Below, in pieces: positions 1 to 6,554 of a stretch of DNA of 8,532 nt. The notes under the pieces were generated by a model. It was not told the origin of the DNA. It did no database searches and saw nothing but the letters and a program-made list of their open reading frames with translations. Numbering within the stretch: position 1 is the stretch's first letter; each line of letters opens with the position of its first letter. Source of the DNA: Betaproteobacteria bacterium (GTDB lineage: Bacteria > Pseudomonadota > Gammaproteobacteria > Burkholderiales > Thiobacillaceae); the NCBI GenBank assembly GCA_020049245.1, contig JAIFLB010000200.1:1-8532 (forward strand), given 5' to 3'. The translations under genes and the position numbers were made by a program.

Positions 1-497
1 TCGACACAATCACCGCCCTTCAGAATCGGCATGGTCTCGCCCGGCCTGACAAACCAGCCAAGTTGAATGCGTCGCGGCAAAACCGCGCCAGGCGTGTCAG
101 TACGGGCGATATCGAACACGAAGCGCAGCCCGTTACTGGTCGACTCCGGCAGTCCGATCACCCGCCCGGTAAGTGCAACATCGCGGCCTTCCCACTGCGC
201 AGGCAAGGACTCGGCCAGTCGCATATCCGCTCGCCATGCCGCGAAGAAAAAACCGCTCGCAACCGCCAGCAGCAGGGTTAGCGTGATTTGAAAAAATTGA
301 ACAACCCGTCGAAGAGCCGGTCGTATCGAGCCGGAATTTTGTGGAATCAAATTCAGCGACATCAAATGCCAGGCGATCAGCAGCAGTCCAAGCAGAGGCA
401 ACACAGCCGCCCAGGCCAATGGCGGCAACTCTGGTCGGGTCTGCAACCAGGCTGCGCCGAGGGCAAAAGCGACGATGAGGCCGCGCGATCGAATCAA
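1..497 (-). CDS. comEC: ComEC/Rec2 DNA-uptake channel protein, N-terminal part (runs off the window)
   Basis: ComEC forms the inner-membrane channel that carries single-stranded DNA into the cytoplasm in natural transformation. Only the first 165 codons or so are present. The reading frame is open from a TTG at 497 to the left edge. It shows two hydrophobic stretches at about residues 7-50 and 70-90, then the soluble part typical of the DUF4131 N-terminal domain (LPAQWEGRDVALTGRVIGLP, later RRIQLGWF). An in-frame TAG lies directly before the TTG and the next in-frame ATG is about 45 codons in, inside the first hydrophobic stretch, so TTG is the best start; GGGAGA sits 8 bases ahead of it. Its start is only 14 bp from the start of the divergent DUF2062 gene, so the two promoters must lie inside each other's coding regions. 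Family call is from recognised sequence style; the competence metallo-beta-lactamase domain lies outside the window. Confidence 0.85.
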   Translation of the reverse strand, partial: MIRSRGLIVAFALGAAWLQTRPELPPLAWAAVLPLLGLLLIAWHLMSLNLIPQNSGSIRPALRRVVQFFQITLTLLLAVASGFFFAAWRADMRLAESLPAQWEGRDVALTGRVIGLPESTSNGLRFVFDIARTDTPGAVLPRRIQLGWFVRPGETMPILKGGDCV

Positions 498-505
498 CTA
501 AACTG

Positions 506-511
506 TCTCCC
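506..511 (-). promoter_or_regulatory. Ribosome binding site of comEC supporting a TTG start
   Basis: The minus strand reads GGGAGA, then 8 bases, then TTG. An in-frame stop codon directly precedes the TTG, which makes the TTG the first possible start. The site directly abuts the ATG of the divergent DUF2062 gene at 512. Confidence 0.55.
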
Positions 512-1075
512 ATGCCGAGAAAGCACTTCAGAAAATTTCTTCCCAGCCATGAATCCATGCGTGGAAACAAACATCTGCGACTTTTTCAACCGCTGCTGAA
601 ACACCCCAATTTATGGCATTTGAACCGCCATTCCGTCGCCGGCGGGGTTGCCGCAGGCTTGTTTGGCGGCTTGATTCCCGGGCCATTGCAAATGCTCACC
701 GCAGCCATTCTGGCGATCATTTTTCGGGTCAACCTGCCGGTCGCGGTGGTCAGCACCTTGTACACCAATCCAATTACCTGGGGCCCGCTGATCCTGACCG
801 CCTATGCGATTGGAAGCTGGGTGACCGGCGGTAATGGCGTGCCGGCAACCAGAATGGAATTCGATTGGGCCTGGCAGAACTGGATGGCGTTTCTCCCCGC
901 CTTCTGGACCTGGCTATTGAGCCTGGGCACCACCTTTCTGATCGGCAACCTGATTCTCGCATCCGGGCTGGCGGTGGTCGGCTACTTCAGCGTTCAGCTC
1001 GCCTGGCGGCTATACATCCTGGCCTATCTGCGCCGGCGGCGAGCTCGAATCCAAACCGACCCCACCGCCGGATAA
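512..1075 (+). CDS. DUF2062 domain-containing inner-membrane protein
   Basis: A 187-residue membrane protein of the DUF2062 family, whose molecular function is not established. It begins in the usual way for betaproteobacterial members (MPRKHFRKFLPSHE, then NLWHLNRHSVAGG at about 33-45). The family's membrane core follows: a hydrophobic segment at about 42-72 with IPGPLQM, then the conserved TNPITWGP at 85-92 and a third segment at about 93-106. Two more hydrophobic stretches lie at about 119-140 and 143-172, and the tail is arginine-rich (RRRRAR). The ATG at 512 has no clear Shine-Dalgarno, but N-terminal similarity to relatives supports it. The gene is divergent from comEC and convergent with soxA, with 17 bp between the stops and no clear terminator there. 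Confidence 0.88.
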   Translation: MPRKHFRKFLPSHESMRGNKHLRLFQPLLKHPNLWHLNRHSVAGGVAAGLFGGLIPGPLQMLTAAILAIIFRVNLPVAVVSTLYTNPITWGPLILTAYAIGSWVTGGNGVPATRMEFDWAWQNWMAFLPAFWTWLLSLGTTFLIGNLILASGLAVVGYFSVQLAWRLYILAYLRRRRARIQTDPTAG

Positions 1076-1092
1076 GCGACCAGTCACACGCC

Positions 1093-1986
1093 TCAGTCGC
1101 GCTCACTTGGCACCGACACCGGATAGCCATTGGTCAATCCGGTCAGAAACACCTCGATGTCGGTATAGGCCTGGCTGCCCGGTTTAAGTGGCTGGGTCCG
1201 CGTAGCAAGATTGCATTCGATAAACCGCAGATGCAGTGACTGCAATTGGTAGCGCGTGCGATAGACCGGGTAATGCGCCACATCCCCGTAAGGCGTGGTC
1301 ACCACAGTGCCGCGCAAATGCAGGCCGATCTGATAGGTATGGCAAGAGGAACACGCCAGATTGATCCGCCCCGCCCGCGCATGGAACACCTTGCGACCGC
1401 GTTCGTAGGCAGATTTCAACGGACCGGCTGAAGTCACATTGATCTTGATCGGCATGCCCGTACTCTGACTGGCGACATAGACGGAAACCGCGCTGTTGTC
1501 ATAACTGCCGTTCTGCAACTCACGACCTTCCTTGGCGGCGCAATGCTCGATCACTTCCTCCAGCCCGGCGACATGCCTGAGGTCTTTGCGATACATCGGA
1601 TACTGGCTGCGCAGCCCCTTCAGGTTGCCTTTCCTGGCGCCCAGGCAAGTCGCGAACTTGCCAGTTCGGCCGGCCTTCCGGTTCAGCTCATGGAAGATTT
1701 CCTCACCCCGATCGGCAGCGAAATGACCGCCATGCACTGAGGCATTGAACGGCGGATCCATGAACTTCCAGTTCAGCTTCCAGTTTTCTTCCGGATTGCC
1801 GGCCATGCGCCAATCCAGGTTGGCGGGGTCTTTCCAGTGTTTGTAGGAGCCGGAAAGCGACATATCGCCTTTGACATGCGGCAGATAGTCTTCCATCGGA
1901 TCGAATTGACGATACGGCGCAGGCGCCGAAGTGGCGGCTTGGGCGGTAGCGGCGAGCAACAGCAACAGCGGCAAGGCACGTTTCAT
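1093..1986 (-). CDS. soxA: Thiosulfate-oxidising c-type cytochrome SoxA (single-haem type)
   Basis: SoxA is the catalytic subunit of the periplasmic SoxXA complex, which joins thiosulfate to the carrier cysteine of SoxY. The 297-residue product starts with a signal peptide (MKRALPLLLLLAATAQA). It has one haem c motif, CSSCH, at about 212-216. Cys258 in FIECN, with RTQP just after, matches the conserved cysteine haem ligand that carries the persulfide. The site where two-haem SoxA proteins have their first CxxCH reads FATCLG (Cys114), so that haem is absent; Cys114 may pair with Cys149 (EHCAAKEG). Other family landmarks are YPMY at about 129-132 and HYPVYRTRY at about 238-246. The start at 1986 is preferred over the in-frame ATG at 1992 because GAGGGG lies 6 bases ahead of the former and abuts the latter. 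It follows soxX closely and is probably translated from the same message. Confidence 0.93.
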   Translation of the reverse strand: MKRALPLLLLLAATAQAATSAPAPYRQFDPMEDYLPHVKGDMSLSGSYKHWKDPANLDWRMAGNPEENWKLNWKFMDPPFNASVHGGHFAADRGEEIFHELNRKAGRTGKFATCLGARKGNLKGLRSQYPMYRKDLRHVAGLEEVIEHCAAKEGRELQNGSYDNSAVSVYVASQSTGMPIKINVTSAGPLKSAYERGRKVFHARAGRINLACSSCHTYQIGLHLRGTVVTTPYGDVAHYPVYRTRYQLQSLHLRFIECNLATRTQPLKPGSQAYTDIEVFLTGLTNGYPVSVPSERD

Positions 1987-1992
1987 CTTCAT

Positions 1993-1998
1993 CCCCTC
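1993..1998 (-). promoter_or_regulatory. Ribosome binding site of soxA, overlapping the soxX stop
   Basis: The minus strand reads GAGGGG, six bases before the ATG at 1986. It overlaps the soxX stop codon (1997-1999), so soxA translation is likely coupled to soxX. The spacing argues against the ATG at 1992 as the start. Confidence 0.55.
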
Positions 1999-2542
1999 AA
2001 TCCAGGCTTTGCAGATAAGCCACCAGATCGCGAATTTCCTGCTCGTTCAAAATGCCGAAAGTGCCGTAGGGCGGCATGACGCTGATCGGGTTGAACACGC
2101 GCGAATCGAATATCTGCTGAAACACCAGTTCATTCGGATAATTATGTTTCTTGAAATTCAACAACAACGCGCCGACTGTCCCGGCCCATTGCTCACCCGG
2201 CAATTGATGGCAAACGATGCAGTAACCCTTGTCGCGCGCTATCGCCAGCTCACGACCACGTACCGGATCACCCTGCAAGGGTTCAACCAGTTTCACCTGC
2301 CTGGGTCTGGCGGCAGGACGTTTGTCTTCATAACTGAGGCTGACCCAGGGCGTGAGATCGCGCGAGAAGGGAACCCATTCCAGCTTGCCGCTATTCACCA
2401 CGACTTTCGGCTCCAGGGTCATATTCACTACTGCCGGATCAACCGCGAAATCAGACGGGAAATCGCCGCTGAACGCTGGCGTCGCCAGCCAGGCTGTCGA
2501 GATGAACGCGAAAAAACAGAAGAAACTTCTACTGATACGCAT
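1997..2542 (-). CDS. soxX: Sulfur-oxidation c-type cytochrome SoxX
   Basis: SoxX is the small electron-accepting cytochrome of the periplasmic SoxXA complex. The 181-residue product has a signal peptide (MRISRSFFCFFAFISTAWLA, probable cut near AFS-G at 23-26) and a linker of about 60 residues. A single class I cytochrome c domain follows. It opens with GDPVRGRELAIARDKGYC; CIVCH at 108-112 binds the haem, Met156 in VMPPYG is the expected distal ligand, and the C-terminal helix is ILNEQEIRDLVAYLQSLD. The ATG at 2542 is chosen because a strong AGGAGG sits 8 bases upstream; a TTG 18 bases further out would place that ribosome site inside the gene. The gene begins 46 bp after the lolD stop on the same strand and soxA follows at once. 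A promoter of its own is not obvious, so it may read through from lolCD or use one inside lolD. Confidence 0.92.
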   Translation of the reverse strand: MRISRSFFCFFAFISTAWLATPAFSGDFPSDFAVDPAVVNMTLEPKVVVNSGKLEWVPFSRDLTPWVSLSYEDKRPAARPRQVKLVEPLQGDPVRGRELAIARDKGYCIVCHQLPGEQWAGTVGALLLNFKKHNYPNELVFQQIFDSRVFNPISVMPPYGTFGILNEQEIRDLVAYLQSLD

Positions 2543-2550
2543 CCTGCCTT

Positions 2551-2556
2551 CCTCCT
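2551..2556 (-). promoter_or_regulatory. Ribosome binding site that fixes the soxX start
   Basis: A full-consensus AGGAGG on the minus strand stands 8 bases before the ATG at 2542. It rules out the in-frame TTG at 2560, which would translate the ribosome site itself. Confidence 0.75.
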
Positions 2557-2588
2557 TCAAACCACTTTATTGATCAACGAAGCGAAGG

Positions 2589-3293
2589 TTACTCCAAACC
2601 CCGCTCCAAACCTCGCTCGCCCAACCTGAGTACACGGTGCATGCGGGCGGCCAGTTCAGGGTCGTGGGTCACAATCAAGAACGCCGTAGCGTGGCGCTGC
2701 GACAAATCCATCAGCAAGTTCTGAATATGCGCCGCATTCTGGCGATCAAGGTTGCCGGTCGGCTCGTCCATCAACACGCAGGCCGGCTGCGTCACCAGCG
2801 CGCGGGCAATCGCAACCCGTTGCCGCTCACCACCGGAAAGCTCGCCCGGACGATGCCGCAAGCGATGCCCCATGCCGACTTCTTCCAGCCAGGCAGCCGC
2901 CGTTGCCAACGCCGCAGCCTTGTCCTGGCGCCGAATCAGCAAAGGCATGGCGACGTTTTCCTGAGCGGTGAATTCGGGCAAAAGATGATGAAACTGATAA
3001 ACAAAGCCCAAAGCACGGTTACGCAACCTGCCGCGCGCCAGATCGGAAAGCGCCCAGATAGACTCGCCAGCAACGCTGACCTCGCCCGCATCCGGCTGAT
3101 CGAGACCGCCCAGCACATGCAACAACGTGCTTTTTCCGGTACCGGATGCGCCCATCACAGCGACCTGCTCACCCGCAAAGACCGTCAAATCAATGTCCTG
3201 CAGCACCGGCACTTCGGTCTTGCCTTGCCAATAACTCTTGCGCACGCCGACGCAAGACAGCACCGGCACCCGCGCGTCCATGGCATCACTCAT
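2589..3293 (-). CDS. lolD: LolD, ATP-binding subunit of the lipoprotein-releasing ABC transporter
   Basis: LolD is the cytoplasmic ATPase of the Lol system, which lifts outer-membrane lipoproteins out of the inner membrane and hands them to LolA. The 234-residue product has all the ABC elements: Walker A GASGTGKST (48-56), Q-loop Gln100, signature LSGGE (152-156), Walker B CVLMDEP (172-178) and switch histidine 210 (VTHD). FVYQFHHLLPEFTAQENVAM around the Q-loop is typical of LolD rather than other MacB-type ATPases. The ATG at 3293 is the natural start, overlapping the end of lolC by 8 bp (ATGAGTGA), which implies translational coupling; a longer upstream reading would only copy the lolC 3' end in another frame. 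The C-terminus ends in a short repeat, ERGL-ERGL-E, encoded by a 12-bp tandem duplication. Confidence 0.95.
   Translation of the reverse strand: MSDAMDARVPVLSCVGVRKSYWQGKTEVPVLQDIDLTVFAGEQVAVMGASGTGKSTLLHVLGGLDQPDAGEVSVAGESIWALSDLARGRLRNRALGFVYQFHHLLPEFTAQENVAMPLLIRRQDKAAALATAAAWLEEVGMGHRLRHRPGELSGGERQRVAIARALVTQPACVLMDEPTGNLDRQNAAHIQNLLMDLSQRHATAFLIVTHDPELAARMHRVLRLGERGLERGLE
2592..2615 (-). repeat. 12-bp tandem repeat (two copies) at the 3' end of lolD
   Basis: The plus strand reads CTCCAAACCCCG then CTCCAAACCTCG, two units differing at one base. It encodes the repeated ERGL at the LolD C-terminus and probably arose by slippage. The extension is beyond the conserved ABC fold and is unlikely to matter to function. 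Confidence 0.6.
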
Positions 3294-4530
3294 AGCGCAG
3301 CGCCTCCGCCGGCTGAATTCGCGCCGCCCGCCAGCTGGGATACAACGTCGCCAGGAACGCCAGCACCAGCGCCACGCCGCCAACCACCCAGACATCCGGC
3401 CAATTCAGCTTCGAAGGTAATTCGGAGATGTAATACACATCGGCCGGGAACAGATCCATGCCGACCGCCTTTTCGATCAGCGGCACCACGGTTTCCACGT
3501 TGAGCGCGAGCAACACGCCGGAAATCATCCCGAACAGCGTACCAATCACGCCAATCAAACTGCCCTGCACGATGAAGATCGCCATGATGCTGCCCGGGCT
3601 CGCCCCCAGCGTACGCAGAATGGCGATATCCGCCTGCTTGTCGGTCACCGCCATGACCAGCGTCGAGACAATATTGAACGCCGCCACCGCGACAATCAGC
3701 GTCAGGATGATGAACATCATGCGTTTTTCGATCTGCACCGCCTGAAAGAAGCTGGTGTGGCTCATGGTCCAGTCGGACAGATAAAAGTCGCCATGCAATA
3801 CCTTGGCAAGTTCACGCAACACCCAGGGCGCGCGGTCCATATCAGCCAGTTTCACGCGCAAGCCGGAAACCGCATCACCCAGGCGATACAGCTTTTGCGC
3901 ATCTTCAAGATGAACCAAGGCAAGACCGGAGTCGTACTCGAACATGCCCATCTGGAAGATACCGACCACATTGAACTGCTTGATGCGCGGCATCATGCCG
4001 GCCGGGGTGACGATGCCCTGCGGCGCGATTACCGCCACCTTGTCGCCGGGAAACACCCCCAGCGAACGGGCCAGATCGCTGCCCAGCACAATATTGAACT
4101 CACCCGGCTTCAGGTTATCCAGCGAACCGCTGCGCATGTGGTTGGCGAATTCGGCCACCTTGACCTCTTCGCTCGGCAACAGACCACGAACCACCGCGCC
4201 TTTGGTTTCGCTGCCTTGCACCAGCAAAGCCTGGCCCATGACAAACGGCGCCATGCCACGCACTTCGGGATGCTTTTGGACTTGGCTGGCCAGATCAGGC
4301 CAATCATGAAGCTTGCCGCCACCGCCACTGATTTCCATATGCGATGCGACGCCCAGAATGCGGCCGCGCAATTCATCCTGGAACCCGTTCATTACCGAAA
4401 GCACCACGATCAATGCCATCACCCCGAGGGCGATGCCGCCCATCGAAGTCATCGAAATAAACGAGATGAAATGATTTCGGCGTTTCGCGCGGGTGTAGCG
4501 CAGGCCGATGAGAAGTTCGTAGGGCAGCAT
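3286..4530 (-). CDS. lolC: Lipoprotein-releasing ABC transporter permease (LolC/LolE family)
   Basis: This is the membrane subunit that, with LolD, extracts lipoproteins from the outer leaflet of the inner membrane. The 414-residue product has the family's usual length and four-helix layout. Helix 1 is at about 22-48 after the conserved FISFISMTSMGGIALGV and ends in LSVMNGF. A large periplasmic domain covers about 50-268. Helices follow at about 271-296, 313-343 and 379-398. DIAILRTLGAS (301-311) is the coupling region that contacts LolD, and the protein ends in YPSWRAARIQPAEALRYE. Only one permease gene is seen; many betaproteobacteria have a single LolC/E-like subunit that may act as a homodimer, but a second gene elsewhere cannot be excluded. 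The ATG at 4530 has no clear Shine-Dalgarno and follows two hairpins. Confidence 0.94.
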   Translation of the reverse strand: MLPYELLIGLRYTRAKRRNHFISFISMTSMGGIALGVMALIVVLSVMNGFQDELRGRILGVASHMEISGGGGKLHDWPDLASQVQKHPEVRGMAPFVMGQALLVQGSETKGAVVRGLLPSEEVKVAEFANHMRSGSLDNLKPGEFNIVLGSDLARSLGVFPGDKVAVIAPQGIVTPAGMMPRIKQFNVVGIFQMGMFEYDSGLALVHLEDAQKLYRLGDAVSGLRVKLADMDRAPWVLRELAKVLHGDFYLSDWTMSHTSFFQAVQIEKRMMFIILTLIVAVAAFNIVSTLVMAVTDKQADIAILRTLGASPGSIMAIFIVQGSLIGVIGTLFGMISGVLLALNVETVVPLIEKAVGMDLFPADVYYISELPSKLNWPDVWVVGGVALVLAFLATLYPSWRAARIQPAEALRYE

Positions 4531-4542
4531 GGGGGCGCAAGT

Positions 4543-4583
4543 TTGCCACAGACCGTGGCAACCGGCCCCTGCTTCAGAGGGCC
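4543..4583 (-). promoter_or_regulatory. Two adjacent hairpins in the gap before lolC
   Basis: Hairpin one pairs 4543-4549 (TTGCCAC) with 4555-4561 (GTGGCAA), a perfect 7-bp stem around 5 bases. Hairpin two, two bases away, pairs GGCCC at 4564-4568 with GGGCC at 4579-4583, extended by CTG/CAG (4569-4571 with 4575-4577), with a three-base loop and one bulged A at 4578. They lie between the small secreted gene and lolC and are not followed by a T-run on the minus strand. That makes a classical terminator unlikely; an RNA-processing, stabilising or partial attenuation role is possible. Structure is seen; role is inference. Confidence 0.5.
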
Positions 4584-4593
4584 AAGCGGTGGA

Positions 4594-4872
4594 TCAATTC
4601 AAACGGAGTGCGCCCACCGCGTTCTGCGCTGCGGAACAGCCACAGGCCGCGGCACGATCTTGAATCATCGCAAAATGCTCCGCCAGATAGGCTTCACGCT
4701 CAGAACCCAGCGGCAATCGGGCAAGCAAATCATAGTGTTGGCGGCATTCTGCTGCCGTCAAAGTAGCATGACAGGGAATTTCCAAGGCCTTGTTCCATTC
4801 CGATTCTTCGGAAGCAAAAGCGAAACTGGAAAAGACCATACCGAACAGCAAAACAATGATCGCGGGTTTCAT
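4594..4872 (-). CDS. Small secreted four-cysteine protein, unknown function
   Basis: A 92-residue protein I do not recognise as a named family. It begins with a clear signal peptide (MKPAIIVLLFGMVFSSFAFA, likely cleaved before SEES at about 20-22), so it should be periplasmic. The mature part of about 70 residues is mostly helical in character and carries four cysteines: Cys34 and Cys43 flanking a short turn (CHATLTAAEC), and Cys77 and Cys79 as CGC. This pattern fits two disulfides or a metal site. A strong AAGGAGG lies 8 bases before the ATG at 4872, and a sigma70-like promoter with an inverted repeat stands just upstream. It is the first gene of a minus-strand run leading to lolC, lolD, soxX and soxA. 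Too few sequence features link it to known SoxXA-binding small proteins (SoxK), though that was considered. Confidence 0.8.
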   Translation of the reverse strand: MKPAIIVLLFGMVFSSFAFASEESEWNKALEIPCHATLTAAECRQHYDLLARLPLGSEREAYLAEHFAMIQDRAAACGCSAAQNAVGALRLN

Positions 4873-4901
4873 TTTTAGGGCCTCCTTGGTTAAACAGCTT
4901 T

Positions 4902-4922
4902 AGTTGATCATATCAGTCAACT
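4902..4922. promoter_or_regulatory. Inverted repeat overlapping the -10 region, possible operator
   Basis: AGTTGA at 4902-4907 is matched by TCAACT at 4917-4922, perfect 6-bp arms around 9 bases. It covers the -10 element of the promoter that reads toward the small secreted gene, the position where a repressor dimer would block initiation. No regulator is identified in the window. Confidence 0.4.
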
Positions 4923-4934
4923 ATTGCAATTCAA
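4907..4934 (-). promoter_or_regulatory. Sigma70-like promoter for the small secreted gene and probably lolCD
   Basis: On the minus strand TTGAAT (4929-4934) is followed after 16 bases by TATGAT (4907-4912). Initiation would fall near 4900, leaving a leader of about 28 bases with the AAGGAGG ribosome site. This is the best-looking promoter in the window. Confidence 0.55.
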
Positions 4935-4986
4935 CACCAAGATGAACAGGGGCATTCCCGGCTTCCGCTTTCCCCGACAACCCCAT

Positions 4987-5406
4987 TCACTCTCCCAGCA
5001 AATGCGCCGCCACTTGCCGTCGATGCGCCGCGCGCCGATGTTCAAACAAGTAAATGCCCTGCCAGGTTCCCAGCAGCATGCGTCCGGCCTGAAACGGAAT
5101 CGAAAGCTGGGTTTGGGTCAACACGGCCCGAATATGCGCCGGCATGTCATCCGGGCCTTCCAGCGTATGGCGGTAAATCGGGTCGTTTTCCGGCACCAGG
5201 CGGGCAAGAAAACGCAGCAGATCGGCTTGCACATCCGGGTCGGCGTTCTCCTGCACGACCAGGCTGGCCGAGGTATGCCGCACAAATAGCGTCAACAAAC
5301 CGTCGCGCATGCCGCTTGCGGCCAGCCAGCGCGCCACCTCGGCGGTGAAGTCATACAGGCCCTGGCCGTGACAGGATATTTCGAAAATATGGTGAAGTTG
5401 TCGCAT
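4987..5406 (-). CDS. yjbQ: YjbQ family protein (UPF0047)
   Basis: A 139-residue cytosolic protein of the YjbQ/UPF0047 family, almost exactly the family's normal length. Family landmarks occur in order: SCHGQGLYDFT (11-21), LFVRHTSASLVVQENADPD (40-58) with the conserved HTSAS and ENAD, IYRHTLEGPDDMPAHIR (77-93), and LLGTWQGIYLFEHR (111-124). Members have been reported to have weak thiamine-phosphate synthase activity in E. coli; the true role is unclear. The histidines and acidic residues of these motifs form the trimeric family's putative metal or active site. The ATG at 5406 is the first start after an in-frame TAA a few codons upstream, though no good Shine-Dalgarno is visible. The gene is divergent from the RpfE-like gene with 33 bp between starts. 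Confidence 0.93.
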   Translation of the reverse strand: MRQLHHIFEISCHGQGLYDFTAEVARWLAASGMRDGLLTLFVRHTSASLVVQENADPDVQADLLRFLARLVPENDPIYRHTLEGPDDMPAHIRAVLTQTQLSIPFQAGRMLLGTWQGIYLFEHRRAAHRRQVAAHLLGE

Positions 5407-5439
5407 GCAGGCATTTTATCGCGACGGATAATCAGCCCC

Positions 5440-6408
5440 ATGAAAAGCATGCACTTGCTCCTCGCCCTACCCGCCCGCCCGGACCAGATCATTCAATGCG
5501 CACGCCACGCCGCCCCCAGCCTGATCAAGTTCCTGCAACGCGGCCAGGCTGCCCCGCATGAACCGAGCCTTGCCGGAACCCTTTGCCAGGCCTGCGGCAT
5601 CAAGCAACACCAGGACTGGCCGCTGGCACCCATCTGCGCCGCTGCCGAAGGCATCCGTTCTTCTGTCGGCACTCCTTCCTGTTATTGGCTCCGGCTCGAC
5701 CCGGTGCACCTCGAAGTGGTCATGGGCGGCTTGATCCTGAGACCGCCCGCCAGCCTGCAACTTAGTCAGGATGAAGCACGCCGTCTGATCGACGACATCA
5801 ATCTGCACTGGCAGCCGGAAGGCATGAAAATCCAGGCCAGCCACCCGACGCGCTGGTATTTGTGTCTACCTGAACGACCCAATCTGCACACCACGCCGCT
5901 CGATCAGATGGGAGGCGAATATCTGACGCCGCACCTGCCACGCGGTACTGACGCCCGCCAGTTCATGCAGCGGATCAATGAGGTGCAGATGCTGCTGCAT
6001 TCCCACCCGGTCAATCTTGCGCGCGAAAAAGAAGGCCGACCGGCGGTGAATGGTCTTTGGCCTTGGGGCGGCGGCTTCATGCCGAAGCTCACCCCAAAAT
6101 TCGACCTATTCGCTTCGGATATTTTTGAAATCCAGGCACTGGCGCACCAGACAGGCCAGCCATTCATTCCAACCCCGAAAACGTTATCCGAGCTTCCTGC
6201 CAGCCAGCACGCCCTGGTCGCGTTGACCCAACCGGAAGCGGATTGGGATGGCGACCTGGCCACTCGTCTGACGCAACTGGAAAAAACCTGGTTTCAACCC
6301 CTCATGCAGCAACTGACCTGGGGCCGAATCAGGCAAATCCGACTCGACCTGATTGGACACCAGGCAGTGAAGCTAAGTCCCGCAATGGCGTGGCGCTTCT
6401 GGCGTTAA
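5440..6408 (+). CDS. RpfE-type / phosphoglycerate mutase-like conserved protein
   Basis: A 322-residue protein of the family often annotated as RpfE-type regulatory protein or cofactor-independent phosphoglycerate mutase-like in beta- and gammaproteobacteria. A mutase activity has not been established for it as far as I know. Recognisable blocks are CYWLRLDPVHLEV (81-93), HPTRWYLCLPE (135-145), TTPLDQMGGEYLTPHLP (151-167), and the most conserved stretch INEVQMLLHSHPVN (179-192), REKEGRPAVNGLWPWGGG (195-212). The histidines and the HPVN/WPWGGG loop suggest a binding pocket. The ATG at 5440 is chosen because residues upstream in the same frame overlap yjbQ antisense; an ATG three codons later is equally possible, and both have only a weak ribosome site. 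No signal peptide or membrane segment is seen. Confidence 0.85.
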   Translation: MKSMHLLLALPARPDQIIQCARHAAPSLIKFLQRGQAAPHEPSLAGTLCQACGIKQHQDWPLAPICAAAEGIRSSVGTPSCYWLRLDPVHLEVVMGGLILRPPASLQLSQDEARRLIDDINLHWQPEGMKIQASHPTRWYLCLPERPNLHTTPLDQMGGEYLTPHLPRGTDARQFMQRINEVQMLLHSHPVNLAREKEGRPAVNGLWPWGGGFMPKLTPKFDLFASDIFEIQALAHQTGQPFIPTPKTLSELPASQHALVALTQPEADWDGDLATRLTQLEKTWFQPLMQQLTWGRIRQIRLDLIGHQAVKLSPAMAWRFWR

Positions 6409-6446
6409 GAACAGTTGGGCAAGATTCACCGCTCAGCCCCCGTAGA

Positions 6447-6464
6447 TCGGCATTCCCATGCCGA
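6447..6464. repeat. Perfect hairpin between two convergent genes
   Basis: TCGGCAT at 6447-6453 and ATGCCGA at 6458-6464 form a 7-bp stem around 4 bases. It lies in the 146-bp gap between the stop of the RpfE-like gene (plus) and the stop of the DUF4926 gene (minus), where a two-way terminator is expected. Neither strand has a clear T-run, so a terminator role is only suggested. Nothing else convincing was seen in 6409-6554. Confidence 0.4.
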
Positions 6465-6554
6465 CAATCCCCAACCGCCGAAGGCGCAAACTTCAACCTG
6501 AACCGCCGCGCGCATGAGAGTCGACTCTTTCGCCGTCAAAGCTGGATGTTCTTC

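Noticed and set aside
133..570. A 145-codon minus-strand open frame with an ATG-like start over the left end
   Set aside because: It is a shadow: its composition (many Arg, Ser, Cys) is not protein-like, and the frame one base over gives a clear ComEC N-terminus.
1931..2629. A 232-codon plus-strand open frame opposite soxX
   Set aside because: Antisense shadow of a gene with a clear signal peptide, CxxCH and Met ligand; no ribosome site or family pattern.
4594..4872. The small secreted protein as SoxK (SoxXA-binding protein)
   Set aside because: It is not next to soxX or soxA, and its four-cysteine pattern does not match what I know of SoxK; left as unknown.
3757..4878. A 373-codon plus-strand open frame opposite lolC and the small secreted gene
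   Set aside because: Antisense to lolC, whose motifs and helices are unmistakable; the plus-strand product is rich in His, Gln and Arg with no recognisable domain.
4935..4986. GC-rich stretch after yjbQ as a terminator
   Set aside because: Only GGGG/CCCC pairing with a long mismatched interior and no T-run could be drawn.
6435..6480. A minus-strand reading through the hairpin ending in GIVGMGMPIYGG and a stop
   Set aside because: The frame is closed by a TGA only about 18 codons upstream and has no start; too short to call a gene remnant.
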